Below are positions 53,738 through 63,213 of a DNA stretch of 64,000 nucleotides, in pieces. Made by a program: the position numbers and the translations under genes. The DNA is taken from contig JADLFE010000011.1 of the NCBI GenBank assembly GCA_020845755.1, positions 1 through 64,000 on the forward strand, in the 5' to 3' direction. Origin of the DNA: Phycisphaerales bacterium. Lineage in GTDB: Bacteria; Planctomycetota; Phycisphaerae; Phycisphaerales; UBA1924. Position 1 is the first letter of the stretch. Each line of letters begins with the position of its first letter. The notes beneath the pieces are model-generated. The model had not been told where the DNA came from. It worked only from the letters and a program-made list of their open reading frames with translations, and searched no databases.

Positions 53738-53976
53738 AGTCGATCACCGGACGTTTGGCGTCCCTGGAGCGCCGCGTGGAGAACCCCAAGGCCCCGCTCC
53801 GCCCGCGCGCGTGCGAGTCCTGCGGCAACCCCGTGGGGTGGCGGCCGCGCGTCTACTGCGTGGACATGAGCGAGCCCGACCCCGATCCGCGCTGCGCCGA
53901 CTGCGGCTATCCCCTGCGGGCCAAGGCCGAGCCCGCCCCGCCGGGGGAGTGCACCAGCATCCTGGTGTTCGCGTAG
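53734..53976 (+). CDS. Small zinc-ribbon protein, 80 aa
   Basis: It starts in an ATGA overlap with the terminase-like gene. It has two CxxC pairs (CESCGNPVG and CADCGYP) with a Tyr-Cys before the second pair, a typical zinc-ribbon of phage proteins. The N-terminus is a short helix (LASLERRVE). The function is unknown. Confidence 0.6.
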   Translation: MKSITGRLASLERRVENPKAPLRPRACESCGNPVGWRPRVYCVDMSEPDPDPRCADCGYPLRAKAEPAPPGECTSILVFA

Positions 53977-54054
53977 CGGAAGCGCCGCATCGAGAACTCC
54001 CCCACATCGAGAACGCGGGCAACTGGCCTTCCCTTCGTGCCCCCTCTGAGGTAG

Positions 54055-54090
54055 TGCTTGCTACGTGTTGTCACGAACTGGTAGCAAGCA
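54055..54090. repeat. Inverted repeat beside the integrase gene
   Basis: TGCTTGCTAC (54055-54064) and GTAGCAAGCA (54081-54090) are perfect 10-bp arms around a 16-nt loop. The repeat lies 15 bp before the tyrosine recombinase start, so it could be its binding site, an attachment-site core, or a regulatory hairpin. Confidence 0.5.
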
Positions 54091-54105
54091 GAAGGGAGCG
54101 GGACC

Positions 54106-54819
54106 ATGAGGAGGAGCGCGCAGAACACGCACAACGGGCGGAACGAACGGGGCACGGAGAGCATGCGGGGCAAGCGGGACGCGACGAACACGCGGGGCAT
54201 GAATGGTCACCCAATCGGTCGGGGGACCAAGCCCCGGCCCGCGCGGCGGCTGCCGATCGAGGTGCTGGGGAAGACCGAAGTCGCGTCGCTCCTGGACGCC
54301 TGCCAAGGCCACGGCGTCACCGACATCCGCAACCGCGCCCTCATCGCCGTCCTGTACCGAAGCGGGCTGCGCGTGAGCGAGGCGCTGTCGCTCCACCCCA
54401 AGGACATCGACGCGGCGTCGGGCGCGATCCGGGTGCTGCGCGGCAAGGGCGGCCGGTCCCGCACCGTGGGCATCGACCCCGGCGGGATCGAGCACGTGAG
54501 CCGGTGGCTGCGGGTCCGCGCCAAGCTCCCCTTTGTCGGCCCACTCTCGCCCCTCTTCTGCACGCGAACCGGCGGGACGATCGCCACCGCGAGCATCCGG
54601 CGCCTGCTGCCGACGCTGGCGCGCGCGGCGGGGATCGCCAAGCGCGTCCACGCCCACGGCCTGCGCCACACGCACGCGTCGGAACTCCGCTCCGAAGGGC
54701 TCGACATCGGCCTCATCGCACGCCAGCTCGGCCACGCCGACATCTCCACCACCGCCAGATACCTCGACCACATCAACCCCACCGCCGTCATCGAGGCGAT
54801 GGGGAAGAGGGGGTGGTGA
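54106..54819 (+). CDS. Tyrosine recombinase (XerC/XerD/phage integrase family)
   Basis: A 237-aa recombinase. The catalytic domain is complete: RSGLRVSEAL (Arg), HGLRHTHASEL (His-x-x-Arg), GHADISTTARYLDH (His and the nucleophile Tyr). It lacks most of the N-terminal core-binding domain; before the conserved LLDACQGHGVTDIRNRAL is a basic low-complexity leader of 45 residues. It may be a minimal integrase, or the core-binding part may have been lost. It is the likely integrase of the phage-like segment, next to an inverted repeat. Confidence 0.75.
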   Translation: MRRSAQNTHNGRNERGTESMRGKRDATNTRGMNGHPIGRGTKPRPARRLPIEVLGKTEVASLLDACQGHGVTDIRNRALIAVLYRSGLRVSEALSLHPKDIDAASGAIRVLRGKGGRSRTVGIDPGGIEHVSRWLRVRAKLPFVGPLSPLFCTRTGGTIATASIRRLLPTLARAAGIAKRVHAHGLRHTHASELRSEGLDIGLIARQLGHADISTTARYLDHINPTAVIEAMGKRGW

Positions 54820-54832
54820 GAACCTCACTCGA

Positions 54833-55918
54833 TTAGGCCGACGCGCCTGTCGACTTGCTCAATCGAAGCGATGGAGTGCCACGCTGCAAGAACGCTTTCC
54901 TCGCCGAATCCAACTCTCGCACCTCTCCGGCGGGGTCCTTGTATTTCCAGAAAGTCCAACCGTTCGTGTTCATCCGTCTGCCGGTGACCGACCCGCGTGC
55001 AACCTCAGCAGCTGTCGAGCATGATGGGTATTGCTGCCGTTGGAATTCCACCGTGCCATCGGCACGAAGTGTGGCTTCCAGGTCGTGGTCGAGGTAATGA
55101 CAGAACAGCCGAAGCGGGGTTGCCAGCAGACCCGAAGAAATGAGGTCGGCGAGTTGGACGCCAATCTGTTGCCGCGTGCCCTTCTTGCCCGACGGTGCGG
55201 TGGGAGCCGAACGCGCTGGCTTCGTTGACGAACTCTTCTTGAGGGCCGACCGCCTCGGCACGGCTGATTCAATGCGGACATCCAGACGGCGGATTGAATC
55301 GGCGATATCGCGCGGCGAGAGTTTCGGGACCTCCTTGCGAACCAGTTCTACAACTCGCTTGTCCGGCTGGCTGAGCAGCGATGTCAGCGCGGACTTGACC
55401 CGACGATCAACAAAGTGCCCAACCCAAAGCACATCTAGCAGGTTGTCCTCAAGATTCTTGCGCGAAAGGAGGCCGAGGATTTCTTCGGCCTCGGGAGCAG
55501 TGGCTTGCGATAGGCGAACGCTGCAGAATCGCTTCTCGTCGGCATCAAGAGGCGCGGTCGCGTTGTAGAAGCAGTATTCGTCGCCGTCGGTCAGTACGCA
55601 CCACTCCACACCAGCCACAACGGCGTACCCGAGCACCTGGGTGATCCACTTACGCTCACCCAACGATTCCCCCAGCCCTTTGGCTTCCAAGAAGAGCCTC
55701 GGCTTGCGCATCAGCTTCAGGGCGTAATCGACGGGCTTGTCACGTCCCTTGGCACGGTACTCGCGATGAACCTCGTCGGGATCACGAATGTCCCACCCCA
55801 GCGCCTCGAGCAATGGCTCGATCAGGGACGCCTTCGTGTTTTGTTCACCCAGGTGGCGATCACCGAATCGCTTGGCCTTCGCTGCGATCACCTCAATGGC
55901 ACTACCGAGTGCTGTCAT
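54833..55918 (-). CDS. Orphan HsdR-N-domain protein with C-terminal RAMA-like domain
   Basis: A 361-aa protein. Residues about 20-165 resemble the nuclease-fold N-terminus of type I restriction HsdR subunits (EQNTKASLIEPLLEALGWDIRDPDEVHREYRAKGRDKPVDYAL with LFLEAKGLGESL, the D...ExK pattern). The C-terminal part (RADGTVEFQRQQYPSCSTAAEVARGSVTGRRMNTNGWTFW) is like the RAMA domain, which reads modified DNA. No helicase domain follows, and no hsdM or hsdS is nearby. It could be a solo defence nuclease acting on modified DNA. A strong GGAGG box precedes the start at 55918. Confidence 0.65.
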   Translation of the reverse strand: MTALGSAIEVIAAKAKRFGDRHLGEQNTKASLIEPLLEALGWDIRDPDEVHREYRAKGRDKPVDYALKLMRKPRLFLEAKGLGESLGERKWITQVLGYAVVAGVEWCVLTDGDEYCFYNATAPLDADEKRFCSVRLSQATAPEAEEILGLLSRKNLEDNLLDVLWVGHFVDRRVKSALTSLLSQPDKRVVELVRKEVPKLSPRDIADSIRRLDVRIESAVPRRSALKKSSSTKPARSAPTAPSGKKGTRQQIGVQLADLISSGLLATPLRLFCHYLDHDLEATLRADGTVEFQRQQYPSCSTAAEVARGSVTGRRMNTNGWTFWKYKDPAGEVRELDSARKAFLQRGTPSLRLSKSTGASA

Positions 55919-56097
55919 AGCCGACCTCCCGGCACCTCGCTGAAGGTGCGACACCCTTCCCAGCATACCGAATGTGCGCGGCTGCTTGGTGGCTTGTCCT
56001 CGGCTCAGCACCCTACGTCGAAGTGCTCTGCAAAGAGGTCGTAGTCATTGCCGTTCACAAAGCCGGCGGCGGAGCGCCGCGGGCTGCGGGCTGCCGT

Positions 56098-57306
56098 TTA
56101 AGCGGGCTTGTCCGCCACGAGATCCATCTGGAGAGCCGGGTCACCCGCCGGCACATAGGTTGTCGGGAGGCCGAGTTCCTTCCGCACAATGTTCGTCCCC
56201 AGCGCGATCGACACGCTCTTGAAGAACGCGATGTCGCGGTTGCAGCCCTGGCGTCCAAAGCCGCAGTCGGTGGAGATGATGAGACGCTCGGGCGGGATGT
56301 GCTTCAGGGCCTGGCGGATCGCGGCCGCGACCTCCTCGGGTTGCTCCACCTGGAGGCGGCGGTGGCTGACCACGCCGATGCAGACTTTCTTGCCCTTGCT
56401 CTTCATGTAGGGCGCCAGCAGCTCGATCTCGCGCATGCCGCGGTCCTTGGTCTCGATCGTCCAGACATCCCCGCGGGCCTGGGACATGTACATGTCCAAG
56501 GAGGCGGCGTAGCTGTCGTTGTCGATGACCCGCTGCATGTTGGGGTTGCCCCAGCAGGTGTGGATCCAGATCTCGATGTCATCCAGCCCCTGCACCTCCC
56601 GGTTGTAGCAATCGAGATAGTGCTTCACCTCTTCGTGGTCCTGGCCGTAGGTATTGGCCATGAAGTGGAAGCAGGGCTCCTCGATCTGGATGCACCTGCA
56701 CCCGGCCTTCTTCAGGGCCAGCAGTTCCTCGTTCATCGCCACGGCCATGTCCCAGAGGACCTCGCGCTTGTCACGGTACGCGGAGGTGTGGATGTCGAGG
56801 AACAGGCCCATGACTTGGGAGCAGCAGGTGCCGAAGCGGACGGGCCTCCGGGTCCGGGCCTGGGCGATGCGCCAGACCTTGTCGTAGTCGAGCGGGCGGT
56901 GCTCGATCTTGCCGACGACCCGGGGCCATCGCCAGCCCGTGTAGATCTCGTTGAGCATGGTACCGGGCGGGTACTTGAGCCACGGGGAGCGGGTGGCCCA
57001 GGACTGCAGATGGTCGCCCTCGAAGCCGGCCCAGCGCTGCAGGGGGTAGTGGTGCCAGGACCGGCCCGCGAAGTCCTCATCGCAGTGCAGGTCGCCGTGC
57101 GTGACGATATCCAGGCCCGCGCGCTCCTGGTCGCTGATGAGAGTCGCCATCGCATCCTGGAACTTCTCGCGGAAGCGGATGTCCATCATGCAGGTGTCGA
57201 GCGGCCGGCCCCACATGCTCTCATCCATCCACCGGGGGCGCGGCCAGGAACCCGTGATGGTGCAGGGGAGGACTTGGTCCGCGGTCACGGTGAACATGCC
57301 AAGCAC
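56098..57306 (-). CDS. MetE-C-terminal-like methyltransferase (cobalamin-independent methionine synthase family)
   Basis: A 402-aa single-barrel relative of MetE without the N-terminal domain. The zinc site pattern is visible: IWIHTCWGN (His-Cys) and STDCGFGRQGC (Cys). VTHGDLHCDEDFAG and RCIQIEEPCFHF match the family. It includes enzymes that transfer methyl groups, epoxyalkane:CoM transferases, and many of unknown substrate. Homologues of this size act as solo methyltransferases. The start at 57306 precedes conserved TVTADQVLPCTITGSWPRP. Confidence 0.75.
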   Translation of the reverse strand: MLGMFTVTADQVLPCTITGSWPRPRWMDESMWGRPLDTCMMDIRFREKFQDAMATLISDQERAGLDIVTHGDLHCDEDFAGRSWHHYPLQRWAGFEGDHLQSWATRSPWLKYPPGTMLNEIYTGWRWPRVVGKIEHRPLDYDKVWRIAQARTRRPVRFGTCCSQVMGLFLDIHTSAYRDKREVLWDMAVAMNEELLALKKAGCRCIQIEEPCFHFMANTYGQDHEEVKHYLDCYNREVQGLDDIEIWIHTCWGNPNMQRVIDNDSYAASLDMYMSQARGDVWTIETKDRGMREIELLAPYMKSKGKKVCIGVVSHRRLQVEQPEEVAAAIRQALKHIPPERLIISTDCGFGRQGCNRDIAFFKSVSIALGTNIVRKELGLPTTYVPAGDPALQMDLVADKPA

Positions 57307-57646
57307 TCCGTCATGGCGAGCGGCGGGCCCGGGGCGCCGCGATGTCCGCGGCCCGGGCTTGAGCGGAAGGAAGTCGATGCGGCGATCAGTCTACATCTGT
57401 TCGCCCGTTCCTTCAGAGCTTCACCGTGCAGAGCCGGGCTCCGCGGCGCTCCGCACGGCTCTGCACCGGGGCGGGAGCATCCCTAAACTAACTCTCTCGG
57501 TGGGATGAACCGTGGGGGCAGATCATCAGCACGAGCGGGGCCGCGGGCACGTGGAGCGAGATCACGTCGGCGACGGTGGCGGCGCAACGGCTATCGGCAT
57601 TGCCCGTCATTGAAGGGAACAGGGCACCGAACAATATCCTTTCGGT
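57307..57646. other. Intergenic region with a hairpin and a decayed FN3-family fragment
   Basis: There is no intact gene in these 340 bp. The + strand at about 57510-57595 reads IISTSGAAGTWSEITSATVAA, a degenerate copy of the C-terminal end of the gene at 21572 (GPWSEVCAATVAA), but without an upstream frame. A perfect 11-bp-arm inverted repeat lies at 57426-57466. Confidence 0.45.
57426..57466. repeat. Inverted repeat with 11-bp arms
   Basis: GTGCAGAGCCG (57426-57436) and CGGCTCTGCAC (57456-57466) form a perfect stem around a GC-rich 19-nt loop. It is probably a dispersed palindromic repeat, followed by a GGGGCGGGAGCAT tail. It could act as a strong hairpin between the MetE-like and ATPase genes. 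Confidence 0.6.
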
Positions 57647-60481
57647 TTACCTAATGGCTTTCCTTCCCACCGCTCGTCGGATCGCTTTCTCAGTCTCGAC
57701 GATGACCAGAGTGGCCGCGCCCACTGCAAGCACTCGTGCCCATGCGATCACGTCAAGCGGCGCAGAGTGAAACAACCGGTTCATCAGCGGGGTGTGGGCG
57801 AAGGCGGCCTGTACAACGATCATCGCGCCGATTCCAACCCATAGCCATGCGTTTGAAAACAGCGGCACCGACCATGCTGACCGCAGGAGTGCCCTGGCGG
57901 AGAACAAGTAGAACGTCTCGCCGACAACGATGGCCGACACCGCCGCGGTGCGAGCTGTTGGTTCGCCCATGCCCCGCCCAAGCTCCCATTGGAAAAGAAC
58001 CATGGCCCCGGCACAGAGCATCACCGATACCAAGCCCGTGCGCATGAACAGTTCGAACGTGAGTAGTGGTCGAGCTGGGTCTCGCGGCGGCAGGGACATG
58101 ATGCCCGACTCCTTTCTCTCGAATATCAACGGGATCCCGAGCAGAACGGCCGTGGCCATGTTGATGTAGAGGGCCTGCACCGGCAGAATCGGCAAGGGCG
58201 ATCCCATCGCAATCGCGGCGATGATCACGAGGGCCTCGCCATTGGTTGGAAGCGTCCACACGATGAACTTGGTCAGATTGCTGTAGACGCTGCGGCCCTC
58301 TTCGATCGCGGCCTCGATGGATGCGAAATTGTCATCCGCAAGAACGATGTCCGCCGCGTCCTTGGCGACTTCGGTCCCTGCGGTGCCCATTGCCACGCCG
58401 ATGTCGGCCTGACGCAACGCGGGGGCGTCGTTCACGCCATCACCTGTCATGGCGACGATGTGCCGGTGCCCGCCCGTGCCGGACTGCAGCGCCTTTACCA
58501 GTCTGAGCTTTTGCTCCGGAGTCATGCGAGCAAAGACGGTGGTGGTCTGAGCGCGCTCGGGAAGGTCCTCATCAGAGATCGCGGCCATCTCCGCGCCAGT
58601 AAGCACTCGCAGCGCAGTGCCAGGCTGCGCCCCTTCGATCCCGATCATCTCCGCAATTGTCAACGCGGTCAGTGCATGGTCCCCGGTGATCATCTTGACG
58701 AGCACGCCCGCGCGTTGGCAGGCCGCGACGGCTTGGACGGCCTCGGGCCGCGGCGGGTCGAGCATCCCCTGCAAGCCCAGGAAGGTAAGCCCATCCGCAG
58801 CCGTCTCGACCATCGGGTGCGTGAGATCGTTGGCTTCTGAAGGCGCTGTGCCCCTCGCAAAGGCCAGCACGCGCAGGCCGCGACGTGCCAGTTCGGCAGT
58901 CGCTCGATGCACAGCATCCCTGTCGAGAGCTTCCGCACTACCAACTGCATTCAACTGATGCACCGACATAGCAAGCACTCGCTCGACGGAGCCCTTCACG
59001 TAGATGACCCGATTCGCAGGATCAGCCTCTGCGTCCGCTCTGTTACTGGCGGTGCGGGCGTGCAGCGTCGCCATGTACTGCCGTTCGGACTCGAAAGGGA
59101 TCGCGTCGACGCGAGGCAGCTGATCCGCGAGTGCGTCGCTGGAGAGGTCCACGTTGGCGAACTTGCGTGCCGATACGATCAGCGCCGCTTCTGTCGGATC
59201 ACCGTGGACAGCCCACTTGATCGTCTCGCTGGGTTGGGCAACGAGCGAAGAACCGTTGCAAAGAACGCCGCACTTGAGTAACTCGCTCAGCGCGGAGTCG
59301 GCTCCCGCAAGAGTCTCACGATCGGCTCCCACCCGCCCCGCCACTCGTACGACCCCTGACGGGTCGTAGCCTGCGCCGGTGAACTCGTATTCGGTGCCGG
59401 CAGCCCATGCGGTCTGCACAGTCATTTGGTTCTGCGTCAAGGTTCCGGTCTTGTCCGAGCAGATTACGGTCGTCGCTCCAAGAGCTTCAACGGCAGAGAG
59501 TCTTCGGATGATGGCTTTCCGCCTCGCCATTCTCGTCACGCCCACCGCGAGCATGATCGTCACCGCTGCGGGCAGCCCCTCGGGGATCGCGCCCACCGCG
59601 ATGGCAACAGCGGCCTTGAACATCTGGCCCGGCGGGTTTCCTCTTGCGATCCCAACGGCACATGCGAGCGCCGCAACCCCGAGAATAACCCAAAGGAGGG
59701 TGCGACTCAGCGACGCGAGCTTCTTGGTCAGCGGCGTTGCGATCTCTTCCGCCGACGCGATCATCCCGCTGATGCGTCCGACCTCCGTCACGTCGGCGAT
59801 GGCCACAACGACGCCTTCGGCCGCTCCGCGGACGACCAGGGAACCGGCGTACGCCATGTTCAGCCGTTCGGCGAGTTCCGCCGTGGCTGGTAGGGGGCCA
59901 GGTTGCTTGGATACCGGCTTGCTTTCCCCGGTGAGCGTTGATTCATCGATCCGAAGGTCGTGCATCGTTCCATGACGCACCGGCCCTCCGTGTGCCGAAC
60001 CATCAAGCAGACGCAGGTCGGCAGGCACTTTGGCTCCGGCCTCCAGCACCACGATGTCGCCCGCGACAAGGTCCGCGGCCTCGATGCTGATCCGCTGACC
60101 GTCGCGCTTGACGGTGGCAAGGATTCGCATGGAGCGGGCTAGTGCATTAATTGCCTTGACGGCTCGCCCTTCCTGAACGAATCCGATGATCGCGTTGATG
60201 ATGACGACACCAAAGATGACCCCGCTGTCCGTGTGCTCTCCAAGCCAAAGCGTCACTCCGCCGGCAAAGATCAACAGGTACACCAGCGGCGTATGGAACT
60301 GCAGGAGAAGCAGCACCCACCATGGGCGGCCTCTCGTAGCGGTAATGGTGTTGCGCCCGTGCCGCGCCAACCGAGCCGCCGCCTCGGCGGCCGTGAGACC
60401 GTCGTGGGCATTCGAAACGAACTTTGTGATGACTTCTTCGGCGGGGACAGCGTGCCAGGGAAGTGCCGGAATGTAGTTCAT
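57647..60481 (-). CDS. P2-type cation-transporting ATPase (Ca2+/Na+/H+ type)
   Basis: A 944-aa P-type ATPase with the N-terminal cation-ATPase domain ([17 protein letters not shown]), actuator motif ESTLTGES, membrane helix 4 [12 protein letters not shown], phosphorylation loop [15 protein letters not shown], and hinge [22 protein letters not shown]. Four to six C-terminal helices end the protein. The PEGLP sequence places it with P2A/P2-type pumps (calcium or monovalent cation). The substrate cannot be fixed from sequence. The start at 60481 begins [16 protein letters not shown], where homology starts; a longer frame upstream is unlikely. Confidence 0.9.
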   Translation of the reverse strand: MNYIPALPWHAVPAEEVITKFVSNAHDGLTAAEAAARLARHGRNTITATRGRPWWVLLLLQFHTPLVYLLIFAGGVTLWLGEHTDSGVIFGVVIINAIIGFVQEGRAVKAINALARSMRILATVKRDGQRISIEAADLVAGDIVVLEAGAKVPADLRLLDGSAHGGPVRHGTMHDLRIDESTLTGESKPVSKQPGPLPATAELAERLNMAYAGSLVVRGAAEGVVVAIADVTEVGRISGMIASAEEIATPLTKKLASLSRTLLWVILGVAALACAVGIARGNPPGQMFKAAVAIAVGAIPEGLPAAVTIMLAVGVTRMARRKAIIRRLSAVEALGATTVICSDKTGTLTQNQMTVQTAWAAGTEYEFTGAGYDPSGVVRVAGRVGADRETLAGADSALSELLKCGVLCNGSSLVAQPSETIKWAVHGDPTEAALIVSARKFANVDLSSDALADQLPRVDAIPFESERQYMATLHARTASNRADAEADPANRVIYVKGSVERVLAMSVHQLNAVGSAEALDRDAVHRATAELARRGLRVLAFARGTAPSEANDLTHPMVETAADGLTFLGLQGMLDPPRPEAVQAVAACQRAGVLVKMITGDHALTALTIAEMIGIEGAQPGTALRVLTGAEMAAISDEDLPERAQTTTVFARMTPEQKLRLVKALQSGTGGHRHIVAMTGDGVNDAPALRQADIGVAMGTAGTEVAKDAADIVLADDNFASIEAAIEEGRSVYSNLTKFIVWTLPTNGEALVIIAAIAMGSPLPILPVQALYINMATAVLLGIPLIFERKESGIMSLPPRDPARPLLTFELFMRTGLVSVMLCAGAMVLFQWELGRGMGEPTARTAAVSAIVVGETFYLFSARALLRSAWSVPLFSNAWLWVGIGAMIVVQAAFAHTPLMNRLFHSAPLDVIAWARVLAVGAATLVIVETEKAIRRAVGRKAIR

Positions 60482-60681
60482 CAGTTGGAGCGTAGCGGAT
60501 TTCGCGAGGGTGACAGGCCTCGGTGCCCTTCGGACCCACGCCGCGAGCACTGGCAAATGGGGAAGTCTTCGCCTTGATACTTCGGCTGTACGGCGCCAAG
60601 ATGCTTCACGCTGGATGAGCGGCTCAGGAAGATCGACACGCGATCTTGTCGAGCACTCCGCGTTCAAGAAATGAGAACCGC

Positions 60682-60912
60682 ATGTCACGCCACGGTCGCC
60701 ACAACAACGCCCACACAGTGCAGCCCTCCACAAACGAACCCAAGCCTCGCGCGGGCGAGTTGGGGGTCAACGGTGATAAACCCACTCCAGATTGCATCCG
60801 CCTTCGGGCCTACGAGATCTCCCAAGCGCGCAACGGCGGACCCGGCAATGCAGCGTCTGATTGGATTCAGGCAGAGCAGGAAGTCGCCGCTGAACACGCC
60901 GTCAAGCACTGA
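60682..60912 (+). CDS. DUF2934 protein, 76 aa
   Basis: A small acidic-basic protein with the DUF2934 core near its C-terminus (IRLRAYEISQARNGGPGNAASDWIQAEQEVAAE). The N-terminal 40 residues are polar and disordered. The family is of unknown function and common in environmental bacteria, often near stress or metal genes. The start at 60682 is chosen for length, and upstream residues are not needed for the domain. Confidence 0.65.
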   Translation: MSRHGRHNNAHTVQPSTNEPKPRAGELGVNGDKPTPDCIRLRAYEISQARNGGPGNAASDWIQAEQEVAAEHAVKH

Positions 60913-60934
60913 TCACTGCTGTTCGCTGCTGATG

Positions 60935-60952
60935 GGCGGAGCTTTATCCGCC
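60935..60952. terminator. Possible bidirectional terminator
   Basis: GGCGGA (60935-60940) and TCCGCC (60947-60952) form a 6-bp hairpin with a GCTTTA loop, with a TTT two bases after. It lies between the convergent DUF2934 and alcohol dehydrogenase genes. Confidence 0.35.
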
Positions 60953-60968
60953 GTTTGAGTCATCCGGC

Positions 60969-62042
60969 TCAGGTAAACGAGATCAGCGGCTTGATCATGC
61001 CGTCTTCTTTGGTCTGCATCATCTTGAACGCCCGCTCGATGTCTTTGAAGCCGAACCGGTGCGTCGTCATGGCCAGCGGGTCAACGCGGCCCTTCTCGAT
61101 CAGCCGCAGCAGGCGGCCCATCCGCTCGGAGCCGCCGGGGCACAGGGCGGTCCGGATGGTCTTGTCGCTCATGCCCACGCCCCAGCCCAGCCGCGGGATC
61201 GGGACGGTGTCGCCATCGCCGTGGTAGCCGATGTTCGAGATGGTCCCGCCCGGGCGTGTCGCGTTCACGCACGCGGCGAAGGTGCGGGCCGATCCCAAGG
61301 CCTCAATCGATGAATCGACGCCCTTGCCGCCGGTGAGCTTCATGATCGACTCGACGGGATCTTCCTTGGAGTAGTCCACGACGACGTCGCAACCGTACTT
61401 CTTCGCGAGCGCGACCCGTTGCGGCATCGACTCGACGCCGATGACCAGCCCCGCGCCAAGCAGCCTCGCCCCGACCGTTGCCATGAGGCCCACGGGACCT
61501 TGCGCGAAGACGGCCACGCTCCCGCCAATCGGAATGTTCGCGTGCTCGGCACCGACGAAGCCGGTCGAGAGCATGTCGCAGCAATAGGCCGCCTGCTCGT
61601 CGGTCAGGCCGTCCGGGATCGGCGCGAGGTTCGCCACCGCGTTGTTGACGTGGAAGAACTCGGCCATGCTCCCGTCTTTGAGATTGGCGAACTTCCAGCC
61701 GCCGAGCGCCCCGCCGCATTGGCTGGGGTAGCCCCGCTGGCAGTTGTCGCAGGCGTAGCAGGGGGTGATGGCGTTGACGGCGACGCGCTGGCCGACCTTG
61801 AACAGGCCGCTCTCGGCCGCGAGCGAGCCGAGTTCATGGATCACGCCGACGGCTTCGTGCCCGAGCGTGAGGCCTTGTCGGTCGCCTATGGCGCCGGCCA
61901 CGGTGTGCGTGTCGGAGGTGCAGATCAGCGCGGCGGTCGTACGGATGATCGCGTCGCCGGGGCCCGGCCGCGGGATCGGCTTGTCCACCACACCGACCTT
62001 GCCGATGCCGTGCATCACGAAGCACTTCATCATCTTGGACAT
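60969..62042 (-). CDS. Zinc-dependent secondary alcohol dehydrogenase
   Basis: A 357-aa medium-chain dehydrogenase. It matches the NADP-dependent secondary-alcohol dehydrogenases of clostridia and thermophiles: ICTSDTHTVAGAIGDRQGLTLGHEAVG (catalytic zinc Cys and His-Glu), GWKFANLKDGSMAEFFHVNNA, GPVGLMATVGARLLGAGLVIGV (cofactor loop) and GGTISNIGYHGDGDTVPIPRLGWGVGM. It also keeps a structural-zinc loop CYACDNCQRGYPSQC, lost in the clostridial enzymes. The start is at 62042; AAGGAG lies upstream. Confidence 0.85.
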   Translation of the reverse strand: MSKMMKCFVMHGIGKVGVVDKPIPRPGPGDAIIRTTAALICTSDTHTVAGAIGDRQGLTLGHEAVGVIHELGSLAAESGLFKVGQRVAVNAITPCYACDNCQRGYPSQCGGALGGWKFANLKDGSMAEFFHVNNAVANLAPIPDGLTDEQAAYCCDMLSTGFVGAEHANIPIGGSVAVFAQGPVGLMATVGARLLGAGLVIGVESMPQRVALAKKYGCDVVVDYSKEDPVESIMKLTGGKGVDSSIEALGSARTFAACVNATRPGGTISNIGYHGDGDTVPIPRLGWGVGMSDKTIRTALCPGGSERMGRLLRLIEKGRVDPLAMTTHRFGFKDIERAFKMMQTKEDGMIKPLISFT

Positions 62043-62442
62043 GGGTGGCTCCTTGTTGGGCACACGAGAAGGGTACATCTGATCGGCGGAACAAGCCGTG
62101 ACGACGCCGCGTGTGGCACATCGCCGGCATCAACCACAACGGATGCACGCTTGGAAGAAGAAAGGGTACCTGTCTCACTGCGGGTCGCCGGACGAGCAAA
62201 GTTCCTCTATTGAAACGTGCAGCAGGCCCGCTGCAACCCGATGTGAAAGTCATCGCTCGCCGGGACCTACACTTTAACGGACCGGTATGTCCTCAGGAAG
62301 TGAAGAACTCGTAGCAAGCGAGATCCGCGAGCGTGCCCGAAGGTTTCCTTGTTGGAACGGATCGGCCGAGGTTCAGGCGTGCTGTCGGCCCGTGCGACGT
62401 GACATTCGCGGCCCAGCAACCGGCCGCTCGAAGGAGGCTGGC
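62043..62442. other. Intergenic stretch of 400 bp without a supported gene
   Basis: This lies between the divergent alcohol dehydrogenase and cytochrome b genes. No frame has coding character and no repeat stands out. Only an AAGGAGG ribosome-binding site just before 62443 is clear. Promoters for both genes must lie here, but I cannot place them. Confidence 0.4.
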
Positions 62443-63177
62443 ATGAATCGTGTCCTCATCTGGGATCTCCCCACACGGCTTTTCCATTGGTTGCTTTCGG
62501 GAGGATTCATCGCTGCCGCCGTCATTTCGCTCGCGCTCGGCGAAGACAGCCCGCTCTTTCCGTACCACGCGATCATCGGCCTGACGATCGCGCTCATGGT
62601 GTGCCTCCGCGTGATCTGGGGCATCGCCGGCTCGCGCTACGCCAGGTTCAGCACGTTCATCTTCGGGCCCGGCGCGGTGATCGAGTACATGAAGGGCACG
62701 CTCGTCGGCGGCGGCAAGCGCTACATCGGCCACAACCCCGGCTCGGCGCTGGCGATCTTCGCGCTGCTCGGGCTCGTGCTGGCGATGGCCGTCACCGGCT
62801 TCATGCTGGGCCAGGGCAACGAAAGCGTGAAGGACCTCCACGACATCCTCGCATGGGTCACGGTGGGCGTCGCGGTCGTCCATGTGCTGGGCGTCGCCCT
62901 CCACACCATCCGCCACCGCGAGAACATCACGCTGAGCCTGATCCACGGCAAGAAGCACGCCGAGCCGTCCGACGCGATCGCGTCGGCCAAGCCGATCATC
63001 GCGGTGATCTTTCTCATCATCGCCGGGGCGTGGGCCGTGGGCCTGGTCCGCAACTACAACCCCGCCACGCAGACCACCACGCTCCCTCTCATCGGAACCG
63101 TGCTGCAGCTTGGAGAGTCAGAAAACGAGGGGGGCACCAAGCAACCGGGGAAGTCTAAAGAGTCCGACGATGACTGA
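62443..63177 (+). CDS. Cytochrome b561-type diheme membrane protein
   Basis: A 244-aa protein of the prokaryotic cytochrome b561/Ni-Fe-hydrogenase b-subunit family. LIWDLPTRLFHWLLSGGF is the typical first helix with a heme His. LFPYHAIIGLTIALMVCLRVIWG follows, and heme ligands recur in LHDILAWVTVGVAVVHVLGVALHTIRHRE. A fifth hydrophobic helix is near residue 195. It probably moves electrons between quinones or a periplasmic cytochrome. AAGGAGG precedes the ATG. A heavy-metal ATPase gene follows 36 bp downstream. Confidence 0.85.
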   Translation: MNRVLIWDLPTRLFHWLLSGGFIAAAVISLALGEDSPLFPYHAIIGLTIALMVCLRVIWGIAGSRYARFSTFIFGPGAVIEYMKGTLVGGGKRYIGHNPGSALAIFALLGLVLAMAVTGFMLGQGNESVKDLHDILAWVTVGVAVVHVLGVALHTIRHRENITLSLIHGKKHAEPSDAIASAKPIIAVIFLIIAGAWAVGLVRNYNPATQTTTLPLIGTVLQLGESENEGGTKQPGKSKESDDD

Positions 63178-63213
63178 TCCTCTATGAACCCGTTACTCCG
63201 GAAGGTCTACTGA

